From Anaerolineales bacterium (GTDB lineage: Bacteria; Chloroflexota; Anaerolineae; Anaerolineales; Villigracilaceae): DNA of 64,000 nt. The translations under genes and the position numbers were made by a program. The stretch is from assembly GCA_020851785.1 (NCBI GenBank), contig JADZCC010000004.1:53161-117160 (forward strand), given 5' to 3'. Each line of letters begins with the position of its first letter. The stretch's first letter is position 1. A model generated the notes under the pieces. It was not told the DNA's origin, made no database searches, and saw only the letters and a program-made list of their open reading frames with translations. Shown piece after piece: positions 42,163 to 49,112 of this stretch.

Positions 42163-43506
42163 TTAAATCTCTTTCAACGCTTCCACGAGCAGGTCAATAT
42201 CTTCCTTGCTGTTCATTTCGGTGACCGCAATCAGCAAATGATTTTTGAGCGTGGCGTAATTTTGTCCCAGATCGTAGCCGCCGAAAATTCCATGTTCCAA
42301 AAGATGTTGATTGATTTCGCTGGCGGGTTGGGGACATTCCAACGTGAATTCATGGAAGAAGGCTTCTTTGAAATGCACCTTGAAGCCTTTAAGTTTGTTC
42401 AACTCGCTGGCGGCGTAATGCGCTTTTTGATAACACAGGTTGGCCACTTGTTGCAAACCGTTTTTGCCCAGCGCCGACATATAAATAGAACAGGCCAACG
42501 CCAACAAGCCTTGATTGGTGCAAATGTTTGAACTGGCCCGTTCGCGTTTGATGTGTTGTTCGCGCGCGGTGAGCGTCAGCACATAGGAGCGCTGTCCACG
42601 CGAATCAATCGTTTCGCCCACCAGGCGCCCGGCCATTTTATGCACGTAGGATTTTTTGGTGGTGAAGAAGCCGAGATACGGGCCGCCGTACCACAACGGA
42701 ATGCCAAACGGTTGCGCTTCGCCCACGACCATATCCGCGCCCATGGCGCCGGGCGTTTTGAGCATGAGCAATGCGGTCGGGTTGGCCGCCACGCACACCA
42801 ACGCGCCTTGCGCGTGCGCGGTTTCAATTAATTTTGTGTAATCGTAAATGCGACCGAAGAAATCCGGGAATTGCAAGACGACCAACATCGTGGATTCGTC
42901 AATCAGCGGAATCAACGCTTCGGGCCCAAGCTCGGAGTTGGTCGCTTCGTCTCCAACATTTTCCACGCCCAAGCCTTGCGAGTACGTGCGAATCACTTCG
43001 CGGTATTGCGGGTTGACGGCCGGAGAGAGGACGACCTTTTTGCGTTTGCCGCGAAATTGGGCATAGGCCAAATTGACCGCTTCGGCCGCGGCGGTGGCGC
43101 CATCGTAATGGGAAGCGTTGGAAACTTCCATGCCGGTGAGGGCGCTCATCAGCGCTTGAAATTCAAAGATCGCCTGAAGCGTGCCTTGCGAAATTTCCGG
43201 TTGATAGGGCGTGTAGGCGGTATAAAACTCGCCGCGCCGAAGCATGTGATCTACGACCGAAGGGGTGTAGTGATGGTACGCGCCAGCGCCGAGGAAGGAG
43301 ACCATGTCTTCGCGGACGTTCTCATTGCTGGAGGCCATTTCGCCGAGCAGGTCGGCGGCTTCCATTTCGCTGAGCGCGGGCGGAAGGTTTAAGTTGGGAA
43401 AGCGGTGTTTTTGCGGAATGGCGTCAAACAAATCGTCCAGCGTTTTCACGCCGACTGTCTTTAACATCGCATCCCGTTCGTGCGGGGAGGTTGGGATATA
43501 GGTCAT
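42163..43506 (-). CDS. gcvPA: Glycine dehydrogenase (decarboxylating) subunit 1
   Basis: 447 residues, N-terminal half of the split P-protein. MTYIPTSPHERDAMLKTVGVKTLDDLFDAIP is the family start; FLGAGAYHHYTPSVVDHMLRRGEFYTAYTPYQPEISQGTLQ and SNASHYDGATAAAEAV are characteristic. Start fixed at ATG 43506, 7 nt after the gcvH stop; upstream in-frame starts lie in gcvH. Works with GcvPB and GcvH encoded beside it. Confidence 0.96.
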   Translation of the reverse strand: MTYIPTSPHERDAMLKTVGVKTLDDLFDAIPQKHRFPNLNLPPALSEMEAADLLGEMASSNENVREDMVSFLGAGAYHHYTPSVVDHMLRRGEFYTAYTPYQPEISQGTLQAIFEFQALMSALTGMEVSNASHYDGATAAAEAVNLAYAQFRGKRKKVVLSPAVNPQYREVIRTYSQGLGVENVGDEATNSELGPEALIPLIDESTMLVVLQFPDFFGRIYDYTKLIETAHAQGALVCVAANPTALLMLKTPGAMGADMVVGEAQPFGIPLWYGGPYLGFFTTKKSYVHKMAGRLVGETIDSRGQRSYVLTLTAREQHIKRERASSNICTNQGLLALACSIYMSALGKNGLQQVANLCYQKAHYAASELNKLKGFKVHFKEAFFHEFTLECPQPASEINQHLLEHGIFGGYDLGQNYATLKNHLLIAVTEMNSKEDIDLLVEALKEI

Positions 43507-43513
43507 CTTGGCT

Positions 43514-43891
43514 CTAGTGGGTGCGGCTGGCGCAATGCGCTTCGTAAGCGGCGGCATCCAGCAGGTCTGGGTTGGCCGCGCCTTCAATCTTGAGGATCCA
43601 GCCCGCGCCAAACGGATCGCTGTTCAGGGTTTCGGGCTTTTCGGCGAGGGCCGTATTTACCGCGCTGACTTTGCCCGTAGCCGGGGCGTAAATTTCCGAA
43701 GAGGCTTTGACGGACTCAATCGAAGCGATGGGTTTGCCCGCTTCGATGCTTTCGCCCGCTTCGACGAGGATTTCGACGAAGACAATATCCGATAACTGGT
43801 TTTGGGCGTAATCGGTAATGCCGACTGCGCCGCTGGCCGGGTCAAACCATTCGTCGGATTGCGCGTATTTCAAGTTGGTTGGGGTGTTCAT
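43514..43891 (-). CDS. gcvH: Glycine cleavage system H protein
   Basis: 125 residues. Shuttles the aminomethyl group on a lipoyl arm. The lipoylated lysine is in SIESVKASSEIYAPATGKV (about residue 60). Start YAQSDEWFD is typical (NLKYAQSDEWFDPASG). AGGAGC lies just before the ATG. First gene of gcvH-gcvPA-gcvPB, directly downstream of a terminator and tandem glycine riboswitch. Confidence 0.96.
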   Translation of the reverse strand: MNTPTNLKYAQSDEWFDPASGAVGITDYAQNQLSDIVFVEILVEAGESIEAGKPIASIESVKASSEIYAPATGKVSAVNTALAEKPETLNSDPFGAGWILKIEGAANPDLLDAAAYEAHCASRTH

Positions 43892-43916
43892 TTTATGCTC
43901 CTGGTTAAATTAGGCA

Positions 43917-43952
43917 AACAAAAAGGACGCGCGATTTTATAATCGCGCGTCC
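43917..43952 (-). terminator. Riboswitch-controlled terminator upstream of gcvH
   Basis: GGACGCGCGATT (43925-43936) pairs with AATCGCGCGTCC (43941-43952), and on the minus strand is followed by TTTTTGTTTG. The hairpin begins within the GAGGAC end of the second glycine aptamer, so ligand binding can compete with it. This fits a glycine-ON switch. Confidence 0.85.
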
Positions 43953-44197
43953 TCTGTAATGGAACCTGAGAGATTAGTTCTTGGGTATCCGGCGGAGTCG
44001 TTCTTTGGCTTGCCGAAATTCCAAGCGCTTTACACCGTCGGTGTTCTTCGCTGGAGCGAAGAAGCTTTCCAGAGCGCTGACAACTACAGAGTCCTTTTGC
44101 CTGAGAGATTCATCTGGTCTTGCCGCTTTCCAGATTTGCACCTTCGGCGTCCCGCGCTTGCGTTTGGGATCTCTTCTCTGCAAGTTGTTGAATTGTG
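43953..44197 (-). promoter_or_regulatory. Tandem glycine riboswitch (gcvT motif RNA)
   Basis: Two aptamers in series on the minus strand. The first has GCCGAAGGTGCAA and CTCTCAGGCAAAAGGACTCTG; the second has CACCGACGGTGTAAAGCG, GGCAAGCC and CTCTCAGGTTCCATTACAGAGGAC. These are the conserved cores of the glycine riboswitch. It controls the gcv operon, which degrades glycine, through the terminator at 43917-43952. Confidence 0.93.
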
Positions 44198-44203
44198 ATT
44201 CAG

Positions 44204-44232
44204 ATTCTACGGGCGAGAGGGGCGCAAGTCAA
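44204..44232 (-). promoter_or_regulatory. Promoter of the gcv riboswitch-operon transcript
   Basis: TTGACT (44232-44227) and TAGAAT (44209-44204) on the minus strand with exactly 17 bp between. Transcription would start near 44197, at the 5' edge of the first glycine aptamer. Confidence 0.8.
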
Positions 44233-44260
44233 GGGGCGGCGGCTTAAAATTGACGCGAGT

Positions 44261-44779
44261 TTATTGGCCGGCCACTTTGCGAATCCGCTTTTTGTTTTCT
44301 GGTTCTGCGGGCGGGGTTGGCTCTTGTGGCGCTGTGGGTTCTTGCGGCGTGGCTGGTTCTTCAGGCGTGGCTGGCGTTTCTGGCGGAGTGATGGGAGCCG
44401 GAACAAAACGATTTTCATTTAATTTTTGGAAATGTTGCTGAACCGTCTGGTCGTTGAAAAAAATTAAGTTTAATAAGCCCACAACTGCGCTGAACACGTT
44501 GCCGTAGAGAAGCATGGAAATTTGGAAGCCCGCGATGGAAGGCGAAGGCTTAACCGGTTGCGGCTGATTGCTCAGTAATTTGGCGGCGTAGGTGATTTCA
44601 AACGCGCCGAGGATGGTTGGCAAAATGGTGATGGGCAAACAGATTGCGCCAACGACAGACGCTAAGACGGAAGCGGAGGCGACAAAACCCCAAAACAAAT
44701 TGATTACGCCGCTGATTAAGGTCATGGCGGCAATGGCGGTGTATAAACCGGGTCGTTGTGTTGAATTCGTGGTATCCAT
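44261..44779 (-). CDS. Small membrane protein with proline-rich tail
   Basis: 172 residues. Three hydrophobic segments (LYTAIAAMTLISGVINLFWGFVA, VVGAICLPITILPTILGAFEI, ISMLLYGNVFSAVVGLLNLIFF) in the first 115 residues, then a cytoplasmic or external tail with repeats of PATPEEPATPQEPTAPQEPTPP and a basic end. No family assigned. The pattern is similar to small DUF-type membrane proteins of Chloroflexota. AGGAGC lies upstream of the ATG. Confidence 0.7.
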   Translation of the reverse strand: MDTTNSTQRPGLYTAIAAMTLISGVINLFWGFVASASVLASVVGAICLPITILPTILGAFEITYAAKLLSNQPQPVKPSPSIAGFQISMLLYGNVFSAVVGLLNLIFFNDQTVQQHFQKLNENRFVPAPITPPETPATPEEPATPQEPTAPQEPTPPAEPENKKRIRKVAGQ

Positions 44780-44847
44780 TTTTTGCTCCTAAAATTGATT
44801 CTGTGCTGGATATAACGAATAACCGCAGGATAAGTTGTAGGATTACC

Positions 44848-45759
44848 TTAAGATTGTTGAAAGGTGAGCAGTAACCCGCCTAAATAAGCGGAGCCGTCTG
44901 CCGCGGTGCAGGTTGGCGCGGCAATGTTGGGGATGAACGAGCCACCTTCCACAATCCGTACACTGTAAATTGTCTCCGCCTGCATGATGAAATCTGCGTA
45001 GCCGTTTCCCAGTTCAGGCTTAAAGCCGGTGAAGAAGCGGTCTTCGCCTTGATCCCAGGTGACAATAATTTCCATGCCCGAAGGTTGCTTGCGCCGGTTA
45101 TCCATTAAGATGACTTGTAACAAACCGTTCTTGAGCGAGGGATCACAAACGGTATCCTGTCCGACGAGCGTAAAAGGCTTGCTAATGCCCGGCTGAGTTG
45201 TCACGGTTGGTCTGGGCGAGGCCGTAACCAGCGGGTTTTGCGGAATTAATGGAGTCTGCTCAAAGACGAGCGTTGGCTCGGCGGTGGCGATTTCTGGAAA
45301 GGAGGTTTCAGTTAATGGCAGGGTGGGGATGATGGGCGTTTCCGTAGCCAGGCTGTTCGCCAACTCTGTAGCCGGTGGGTTGGCGGGTGGATTGGTAGCT
45401 TGAATGGAAGCAAAGCCTTGTTGCAAGTCGGCGGCGAGTTGGGCCAGCGGTTGCGCGTTTTCAAAAGGTTCGCCCGCCGCAAGCATACGTTGCGCCTGGG
45501 CGCTTAATTCGCCAATTAGGTCTGCATCTCCCAGCAGTTGCAGTCGCGCGCGCGCGCGCGGCAGGTCGTGTGTGGCGGCGTAGGAAGCGGCGACCACGGC
45601 GCGATATTGATCTTTGAAATCCACGCGCAGTAAGGCCGGGTTGGCGTCGGTATAAGTCACCGGGGAGATTAACCACGAGTACGCCAGACCAACCCCAAGT
45701 CCGGCCAGAAGCGCGAGGGCGATGTAAATGATCACATTGAAGTCAGCGCGTCGCTTCAT
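44848..45759 (-). CDS. Membrane-anchored protein, paralogous to the upstream gene
   Basis: 303 residues. N-terminal transmembrane helix (VIIYIALALLAGLGVGLAYSWLI), then a helical part YTDANPALLRVDFKDQYRAVVAASYAATHDLPRARARLQLLGD. A T/P-rich linker (about 120-185) leads to a beta-rich C-terminal domain of about 110 residues (PFTLVGQDTVCDPSLKNGLLQVILMDNRRKQPSGMEIIVTWD) exposed outside. The first about 100 residues are clearly similar to the adjacent 118-residue protein. Its start overlaps that gene's stop by 4 bp. A GC-dinucleotide run (about 45548-45560) lies in the coding region. Function unknown. Confidence 0.75.
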   Translation of the reverse strand: MKRRADFNVIIYIALALLAGLGVGLAYSWLISPVTYTDANPALLRVDFKDQYRAVVAASYAATHDLPRARARLQLLGDADLIGELSAQAQRMLAAGEPFENAQPLAQLAADLQQGFASIQATNPPANPPATELANSLATETPIIPTLPLTETSFPEIATAEPTLVFEQTPLIPQNPLVTASPRPTVTTQPGISKPFTLVGQDTVCDPSLKNGLLQVILMDNRRKQPSGMEIIVTWDQGEDRFFTGFKPELGNGYADFIMQAETIYSVRIVEGGSFIPNIAAPTCTAADGSAYLGGLLLTFQQS

Positions 45760-46112
45760 GGGGCGGCCTGATTCTGCGGCTGATAGATTTGCATCGCTGA
45801 AAGTAATTCCTGCAAACCTTCGATTTCGCTTTGCGAGAAGCGATTGCTTTGCGCGTACTCCAGCGTTTGGGAGACGAGAATTGCGGGCGCTTCGCTCGTC
45901 AGGACGCCAAGCCTGCGGGCGGCGAGATCGGCATTAATCTCGCTGTGATACGCTTCCGCGATCATTAACACATAATCGGCGCGGTAATCTTCGCGCAACA
46001 GGTTGGGCGTTAGGTCGGTAAATTGCACCGGGTCAATCACCCAGCCATAGAGGATGCCCAGCGCGACGCCGAGGATGACCGCGACGCTGATTTTTATGAA
46101 GTTTGCAGACAT
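45756..46112 (-). CDS. Small membrane-anchored protein, paralogue of the downstream gene
   Basis: 118 residues. One N-terminal transmembrane helix (ISVAVILGVALGILYGWVI) and a helical domain: FTDLTPNLLREDYRADYVLMIAEAYHSEINADLAARRLGVL. The pattern L(Y/A)(G/S)W(V/L)I.PV.(F/Y)TD..P.LLR.D(Y/F)..(D/Q)Y is shared with the next gene, so the two are tandem duplicates. TATAAT (46124-46119) lies 6 nt before the ATG with no Shine-Dalgarno, suggesting a leaderless mRNA. The gene follows the SRP RNA gene. Confidence 0.78.
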   Translation of the reverse strand: MSANFIKISVAVILGVALGILYGWVIDPVQFTDLTPNLLREDYRADYVLMIAEAYHSEINADLAARRLGVLTSEAPAILVSQTLEYAQSNRFSQSEIEGLQELLSAMQIYQPQNQAAP

Positions 46113-46118
46113 GGGGGA

Positions 46119-46124
46119 ATTATA
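46119..46124 (-). promoter_or_regulatory. -10 box of a leaderless promoter
   Basis: On the minus strand TATAAT is followed by TCCCCC and then ATG (46112), so the transcript should begin at the start codon. The arrangement is almost identical to that at 10424-10439. Confidence 0.6.
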
Positions 46125-46147
46125 CCTACGCTGAAGGGAAAACAGAA

Positions 46148-46255
46148 ATGCCCGAGCAGGCTACCGGCGGCGCCCAAAGACGCTTTCTTACCGTTGCTAT
46201 CTTTCGATCCTGGCGGGGTTTGGAAGGTTTTGCCGCGCCGGGCCTGCCCAGACGG
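46148..46255 (-). ncRNA. ffs: Signal recognition particle RNA (small bacterial type)
   Basis: About 106 nt. Domain IV is clear: CCCCGCCAGG, then AUC-GAAA-GAU hairpin, then AGCAACGGUAAG, matching the Ffh-binding internal loops (CAGG opposite AGCA). The long rod closes with CUGGGCAGGC pairing with GCCUGCUCGGG and CCGGCG-GGC pairing with GCC-GCCGG. The distal helix has a GAAA tetraloop with AU/UA pairs in place of the usual UCC-GGAA-GGA. A consensus promoter lies just upstream and a U-rich end (AUUUCUGUUUU) follows. Confidence 0.9.
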
Positions 46256-46259
46256 CGCA

Positions 46260-46288
46260 AGCATACTCGAAGTAGGAAGGCGTGTCAA
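46260..46288 (-). promoter_or_regulatory. Promoter of the SRP RNA gene
   Basis: TTGACA (46288-46283) and TATGCT (46265-46260) on the minus strand with exactly 17 bp between. The start predicted near 46253 matches the 5' end of the SRP RNA rod. The -35 begins 2 bp after the stop codon of the preceding gene. Confidence 0.85.
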
Positions 46289-46289
46289 T

Positions 46290-47690
46290 TCAACTTTGAT
46301 TTTGGTTAAGCGACTGGGTTTCGATGAGGGAGAGGAAGACTTCCACGAGAGTCGGGTCGAAGAGACGACTGGCATTTTCTTTGATGTAGGCGATGACGTC
46401 TTTGCGCGGCATGGATTTCCGATATGGGCGGTCGCTACTGAGCGCGTCCCACACGTCCACAATCGCAAAGAGCCGCGCAATTTTGGGAATGTCTTCGCCT
46501 TTTAACCCTTTGGGATAGCCGCTCCCATCCCAGCGTTCGTGATGGAAGAGGGGGATATCCAGCGCGGGGTGTAGATAGGCGATGGCGGAGAGCATGTTGT
46601 AGGCATGTTCCGGGTGCTTGCGCATGACTTTCCATTCGTCTTCCGTCAGCGGGCCGGGCTTTTGTAAAATTTCATCGGGGATGGCCATTTTACCCATGTC
46701 GTGTAGGAGCGCGCCGCGCCGAATATGAACCAATTCATCTTCGGAGTATCCCAGTTTACGCGCCACCCGTAAGGTGAGTTCGGTTACGCGCTGGGTATGG
46801 CCTTCGGTTTCGCGGTCGCGTAAGTCCAGCGCATGAACCCAGCCTTCGATGGTTTTTTCATAGGCTTCCTGCAAGTCTTCGTGCGCGGCCTGTAATTCTT
46901 TTTCCGCATTTTTTCTTTCGGTAATATCGCGCGAGGCGGCCTGGACTTCGATCAGTTCCGAGGTGAACGGGTCTAAAACCGCTTTGGCGGAAGTCTCCAG
47001 CCAGATGTATTTTCCAGATTTTGTAAGCGCGCGAAAGGTAAAGATGTTGATTTCGTTTTCCACCGTTTTGTAGAAATCTTCTGCAACGGCTTCGCGTTCA
47101 CCGGTTTCTATGAAGTTTAACGCGGGGCGGCCAGTGAGTTCTTCCGGGGTGTAGCCCAAAAGGGGCTGGCAGGCCGGGGAGATATACAAAATCACTCCGT
47201 CGGTGGAGAGGCGCGAGATCATGTCGCTGGCGTTTTCGGCCAGCAGGCGAAATTGCGATTCGCGCTCGGCCAACTCATTTTGAATCCGCTTCTTTTCTTT
47301 ACGCGCCAGCCACTGCTCAATGGCCTTTTCGGCGAGGTGCGGCATATCCAGCATGGATTCGGGACTCTTCACCACGTAATCCAACGCGCCGGATTTAAGC
47401 GCTTCCACGGCGATTTCTTCGTTGCCGTAGCTGGTCATTAAAATAATGGGGGTGGAGGTTAGCGCGTCTGGCTGGGCGGGCAGTAGTTCCATGCTTTCGC
47501 CGTCCGGCAGGCGCCAATCGGCAATGATCAAAGCCGGTTCGCGGTTTTGTTTGTGCGCCCGCGCCTCGGTAATGGATTTGACCCGCTGAATTTGAAAAGG
47601 ACTCTTCTGATCTTCAAACGCCCGTTGAATCAATTCTGCGTGAGCGTCATCGTCTTCAATCAGTAAAATTTCCAACAGATCAGTCATCAT
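46290..47690 (-). CDS. Response regulator with PAS and HD-GYP output domains
   Basis: 466 residues. Receiver domain (1-125): ILLIEDDDAHAELI, phospho-acceptor Asp in LIIADWRLPDGES, and KSGALDYVVKSP. PAS domain (about 145-260) ends with ASRDITERKNAEKEL. HD-GYP domain (about 285-460) has ALLHDMGKMAIPDEIL, the HHERWDGSGYPKGLKGEDIP motif (HxxxxDGxGYP) and ARLFAIVDVWDALSSDRPYR. Predicted cyclic-di-GMP phosphodiesterase controlled by phosphorylation and a ligand. Two ATGs overlap at the start. It follows an Rcp-type regulator gene by 15 bp. Confidence 0.93.
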   Translation of the reverse strand: MMTDLLEILLIEDDDAHAELIQRAFEDQKSPFQIQRVKSITEARAHKQNREPALIIADWRLPDGESMELLPAQPDALTSTPIILMTSYGNEEIAVEALKSGALDYVVKSPESMLDMPHLAEKAIEQWLARKEKKRIQNELAERESQFRLLAENASDMISRLSTDGVILYISPACQPLLGYTPEELTGRPALNFIETGEREAVAEDFYKTVENEINIFTFRALTKSGKYIWLETSAKAVLDPFTSELIEVQAASRDITERKNAEKELQAAHEDLQEAYEKTIEGWVHALDLRDRETEGHTQRVTELTLRVARKLGYSEDELVHIRRGALLHDMGKMAIPDEILQKPGPLTEDEWKVMRKHPEHAYNMLSAIAYLHPALDIPLFHHERWDGSGYPKGLKGEDIPKIARLFAIVDVWDALSSDRPYRKSMPRKDVIAYIKENASRLFDPTLVEVFLSLIETQSLNQNQS

Positions 47691-47705
47691 GGCGGTTGGC
47701 GGCTT

Positions 47706-48149
47706 TTAGATTTTGGGGTTGGTGTTCCATCCCAGCCAGTAGAACCCGAGGTCGTTCATTAACTTGCTGAACTCTTCAAACCCCACTGGTTTGACCAGAT
47801 AACTATTCACATGATTGTCGTAAGCGCGGGTCACGTCGCGTTCCGCCTCGGAGGTGGTCAATACGATGACCGGTATTTTTTGCACTTCCTCATCTTCTTT
47901 GGCCATGCGCAAAACTTCCAGCCCGTCCACGCGCGGCAGGCGTAAATCCAACAAAATAACATGCGGACGCGGGCTGGTTTCCGGGTCGGCGTATTCCCCT
48001 CGCCGCATTAAATAATCCAATGCGGTTTGCCCATCCGAGAAGTGTTTGATTTTGTTGGCAATCCGATGGTCTTCCAATGTGCGGATTACGAGTTCAGCGT
48101 GATCTATATTGTCTTCCACCAACATCACAAGTACGGGTTCGCCCATCAT
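47706..48149 (-). CDS. Single-domain response regulator (Rcp1-type)
   Basis: 147 residues. CheY-like receiver: VMLVEDNIDHAELVIRTLED, phospho-acceptor Asp in HVILLDLRLPRVDGLEVL, Thr in VIVLTTSEAERDV, Lys in SYLVKPVGFEEFSKLM. The long loop RRGEYADPETSPRP is typical of the Rcp1 group that pairs with phytochrome or PAS kinases. No DNA-binding domain, so it signals through another protein. AAGGAG upstream fits either of two adjacent ATGs (48149 or 48146). Co-transcribed with the HD-GYP regulator. Confidence 0.92.
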   Translation of the reverse strand: MMGEPVLVMLVEDNIDHAELVIRTLEDHRIANKIKHFSDGQTALDYLMRRGEYADPETSPRPHVILLDLRLPRVDGLEVLRMAKEDEEVQKIPVIVLTTSEAERDVTRAYDNHVNSYLVKPVGFEEFSKLMNDLGFYWLGWNTNPKI

Positions 48150-48236
48150 TGGTTCTCCTTTGTACGTTGTCTATTGTAAACGATTTGCGTGAGTTGTGCG
48201 TTGCGCTTCTCGTGAAATTTACCATAAAAAGGAACG

Positions 48237-48245
48237 TGTTATAAT
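48237..48245 (+). promoter_or_regulatory. Extended -10 promoter of the STAS gene
   Basis: TGT followed by TATAAT (48240-48245) is an extended -10. The transcript start near 48252 gives a leader of about 38 nt before the ATG at 48290. Confidence 0.55.
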
Positions 48246-48289
48246 TTAAAAATTGTACCGTAAACCCTATTTTGCTCGCGGAGGATTGT

Positions 48290-48625
48290 ATGGAAATTAC
48301 CACGCAAGAATTCAAACATGGCGATTTGGTGGCAGTCAAAGGGCGGGTGGATAGCTCCACCGCGCCGGAATTTTCCAAGGCGCTTGAGAAACTTAACGAG
48401 AACGGTAGATTCAAAATTGCAATGGATATGCATGAACTGGAATACATGTCCAGCGCCGGGTTTCGGGCTTTACTGGCTTGTCAGCGTAATTGTAAAAAAT
48501 ATAATCGCGGCGAATTGGTTTTGGTTCAAGTCCCGGAGAGAATCCGCGAGGCCCTCGAACTGGCCGGGTTTACCGAATTGTTCAAAACCTTCGACAATCA
48601 GGTTGAAGCGGTTGGGAATTTTTAG
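48290..48625 (+). CDS. STAS-domain anti-sigma factor antagonist
   Basis: 111 residues, SpoIIAA/RsbV type. The phosphorylatable serine lies in LEYMSSAGFRALLACQR (near residue 57). GRVDSSTAPEFSKALEKL and LELAGFTELFKTFDNQVEAV match the fold. It binds the anti-sigma kinase when unphosphorylated. Start ATG 48290 has GGAGG 5 nt upstream. It is followed by a terminator and then by the HATPase and SpoIIE phosphatase genes, forming a complete partner-switching set, although no sigma factor gene is in the window. Confidence 0.93.
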   Translation: MEITTQEFKHGDLVAVKGRVDSSTAPEFSKALEKLNENGRFKIAMDMHELEYMSSAGFRALLACQRNCKKYNRGELVLVQVPERIREALELAGFTELFKTFDNQVEAVGNF

Positions 48626-48649
48626 AACGCGCTTTGCGTTCTAAAACTC

Positions 48650-48690
48650 AAGCCGCCTTTGAAACGTTTCAAGGGGCGGCTTGTTATTTT
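48650..48690 (+). terminator. Terminator between the STAS and HATPase genes
   Basis: AAGCCGCC (48650-48657) pairs with GGCGGCTT (48675-48682), extended inside by TTTGAAACGTTTCAA, and is followed by TTGTTATTTT. A smaller hairpin AGAACGC/GCGTTCT lies at 48624-48642. The first gene may therefore be made in excess of the next two. Confidence 0.7.
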
Positions 48691-48701
48691 ATCGTTGCGC
48701 C

Positions 48702-49109
48702 ATGCCCAAGCACACGTATCCGGCCAAGTTTGAGTTTTTGGATGAAATCCGCGAATTTGTCGCGGAAGTTGCGCGCGCCGGAAAATTCACCGAAAAAGAA
48801 ATCTACTCCCTGCAACTAGCGGCCGATGAAGCCGCTTCCAACATCATTGAACACGCCTACGCCGGCGTGACCAATGCCAGCCTCGAAGTCACCTGCGAAA
48901 TGCAGGGCAATACCATGACCATCATCATGCGCGACCAGGGCGCGCCGTTTGACCCCGCTCAGGTGAAACAGCCCAACCTCAAAGCCGAACTTTCCGAGCG
49001 TCAAATTGGCGGGCTGGGCGTTTACCTCATGCGCAAACTGATGGATGAAGTCCATTACGAATCGCGGGGTAAAGTCAACACCCTCACCATGCTCAAACGA
49101 AGAGTTTAA
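48702..49109 (+). CDS. HATPase anti-sigma-factor-like serine kinase (RsbW type)
   Basis: 135 residues. GHKL-fold ATPase: N box LAADEAASNIIEHAYAG (about 45-60), G1 box MRDQGAPFDP, and G2 box IGGLGVYLMRKLMDEVHYES. Family members bind a sigma factor or other target and phosphorylate the STAS antagonist. Start ATG 48702 gives the family-like N-terminus MPKHTYPAKFEFLDEIREFV; no clear ribosome binding site, and TATTTT lies at about 48685. It is followed after 3 bp by the SpoIIE phosphatase gene. Confidence 0.9.
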   Translation: MPKHTYPAKFEFLDEIREFVAEVARAGKFTEKEIYSLQLAADEAASNIIEHAYAGVTNASLEVTCEMQGNTMTIIMRDQGAPFDPAQVKQPNLKAELSERQIGGLGVYLMRKLMDEVHYESRGKVNTLTMLKRRV

Positions 49110-49112
49110 CCG

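Noticed and set aside
45548..45560. GC dinucleotide run that might mark a frameshift site
   Set aside because: The reading frame of the membrane protein continues across it without disruption.
46094..46480. Minus-strand reading frame of 128 codons between the membrane protein and HD-GYP genes
   Set aside because: It overlaps the SRP RNA and the end of the HD-GYP gene, has no family match and no ribosome binding site.
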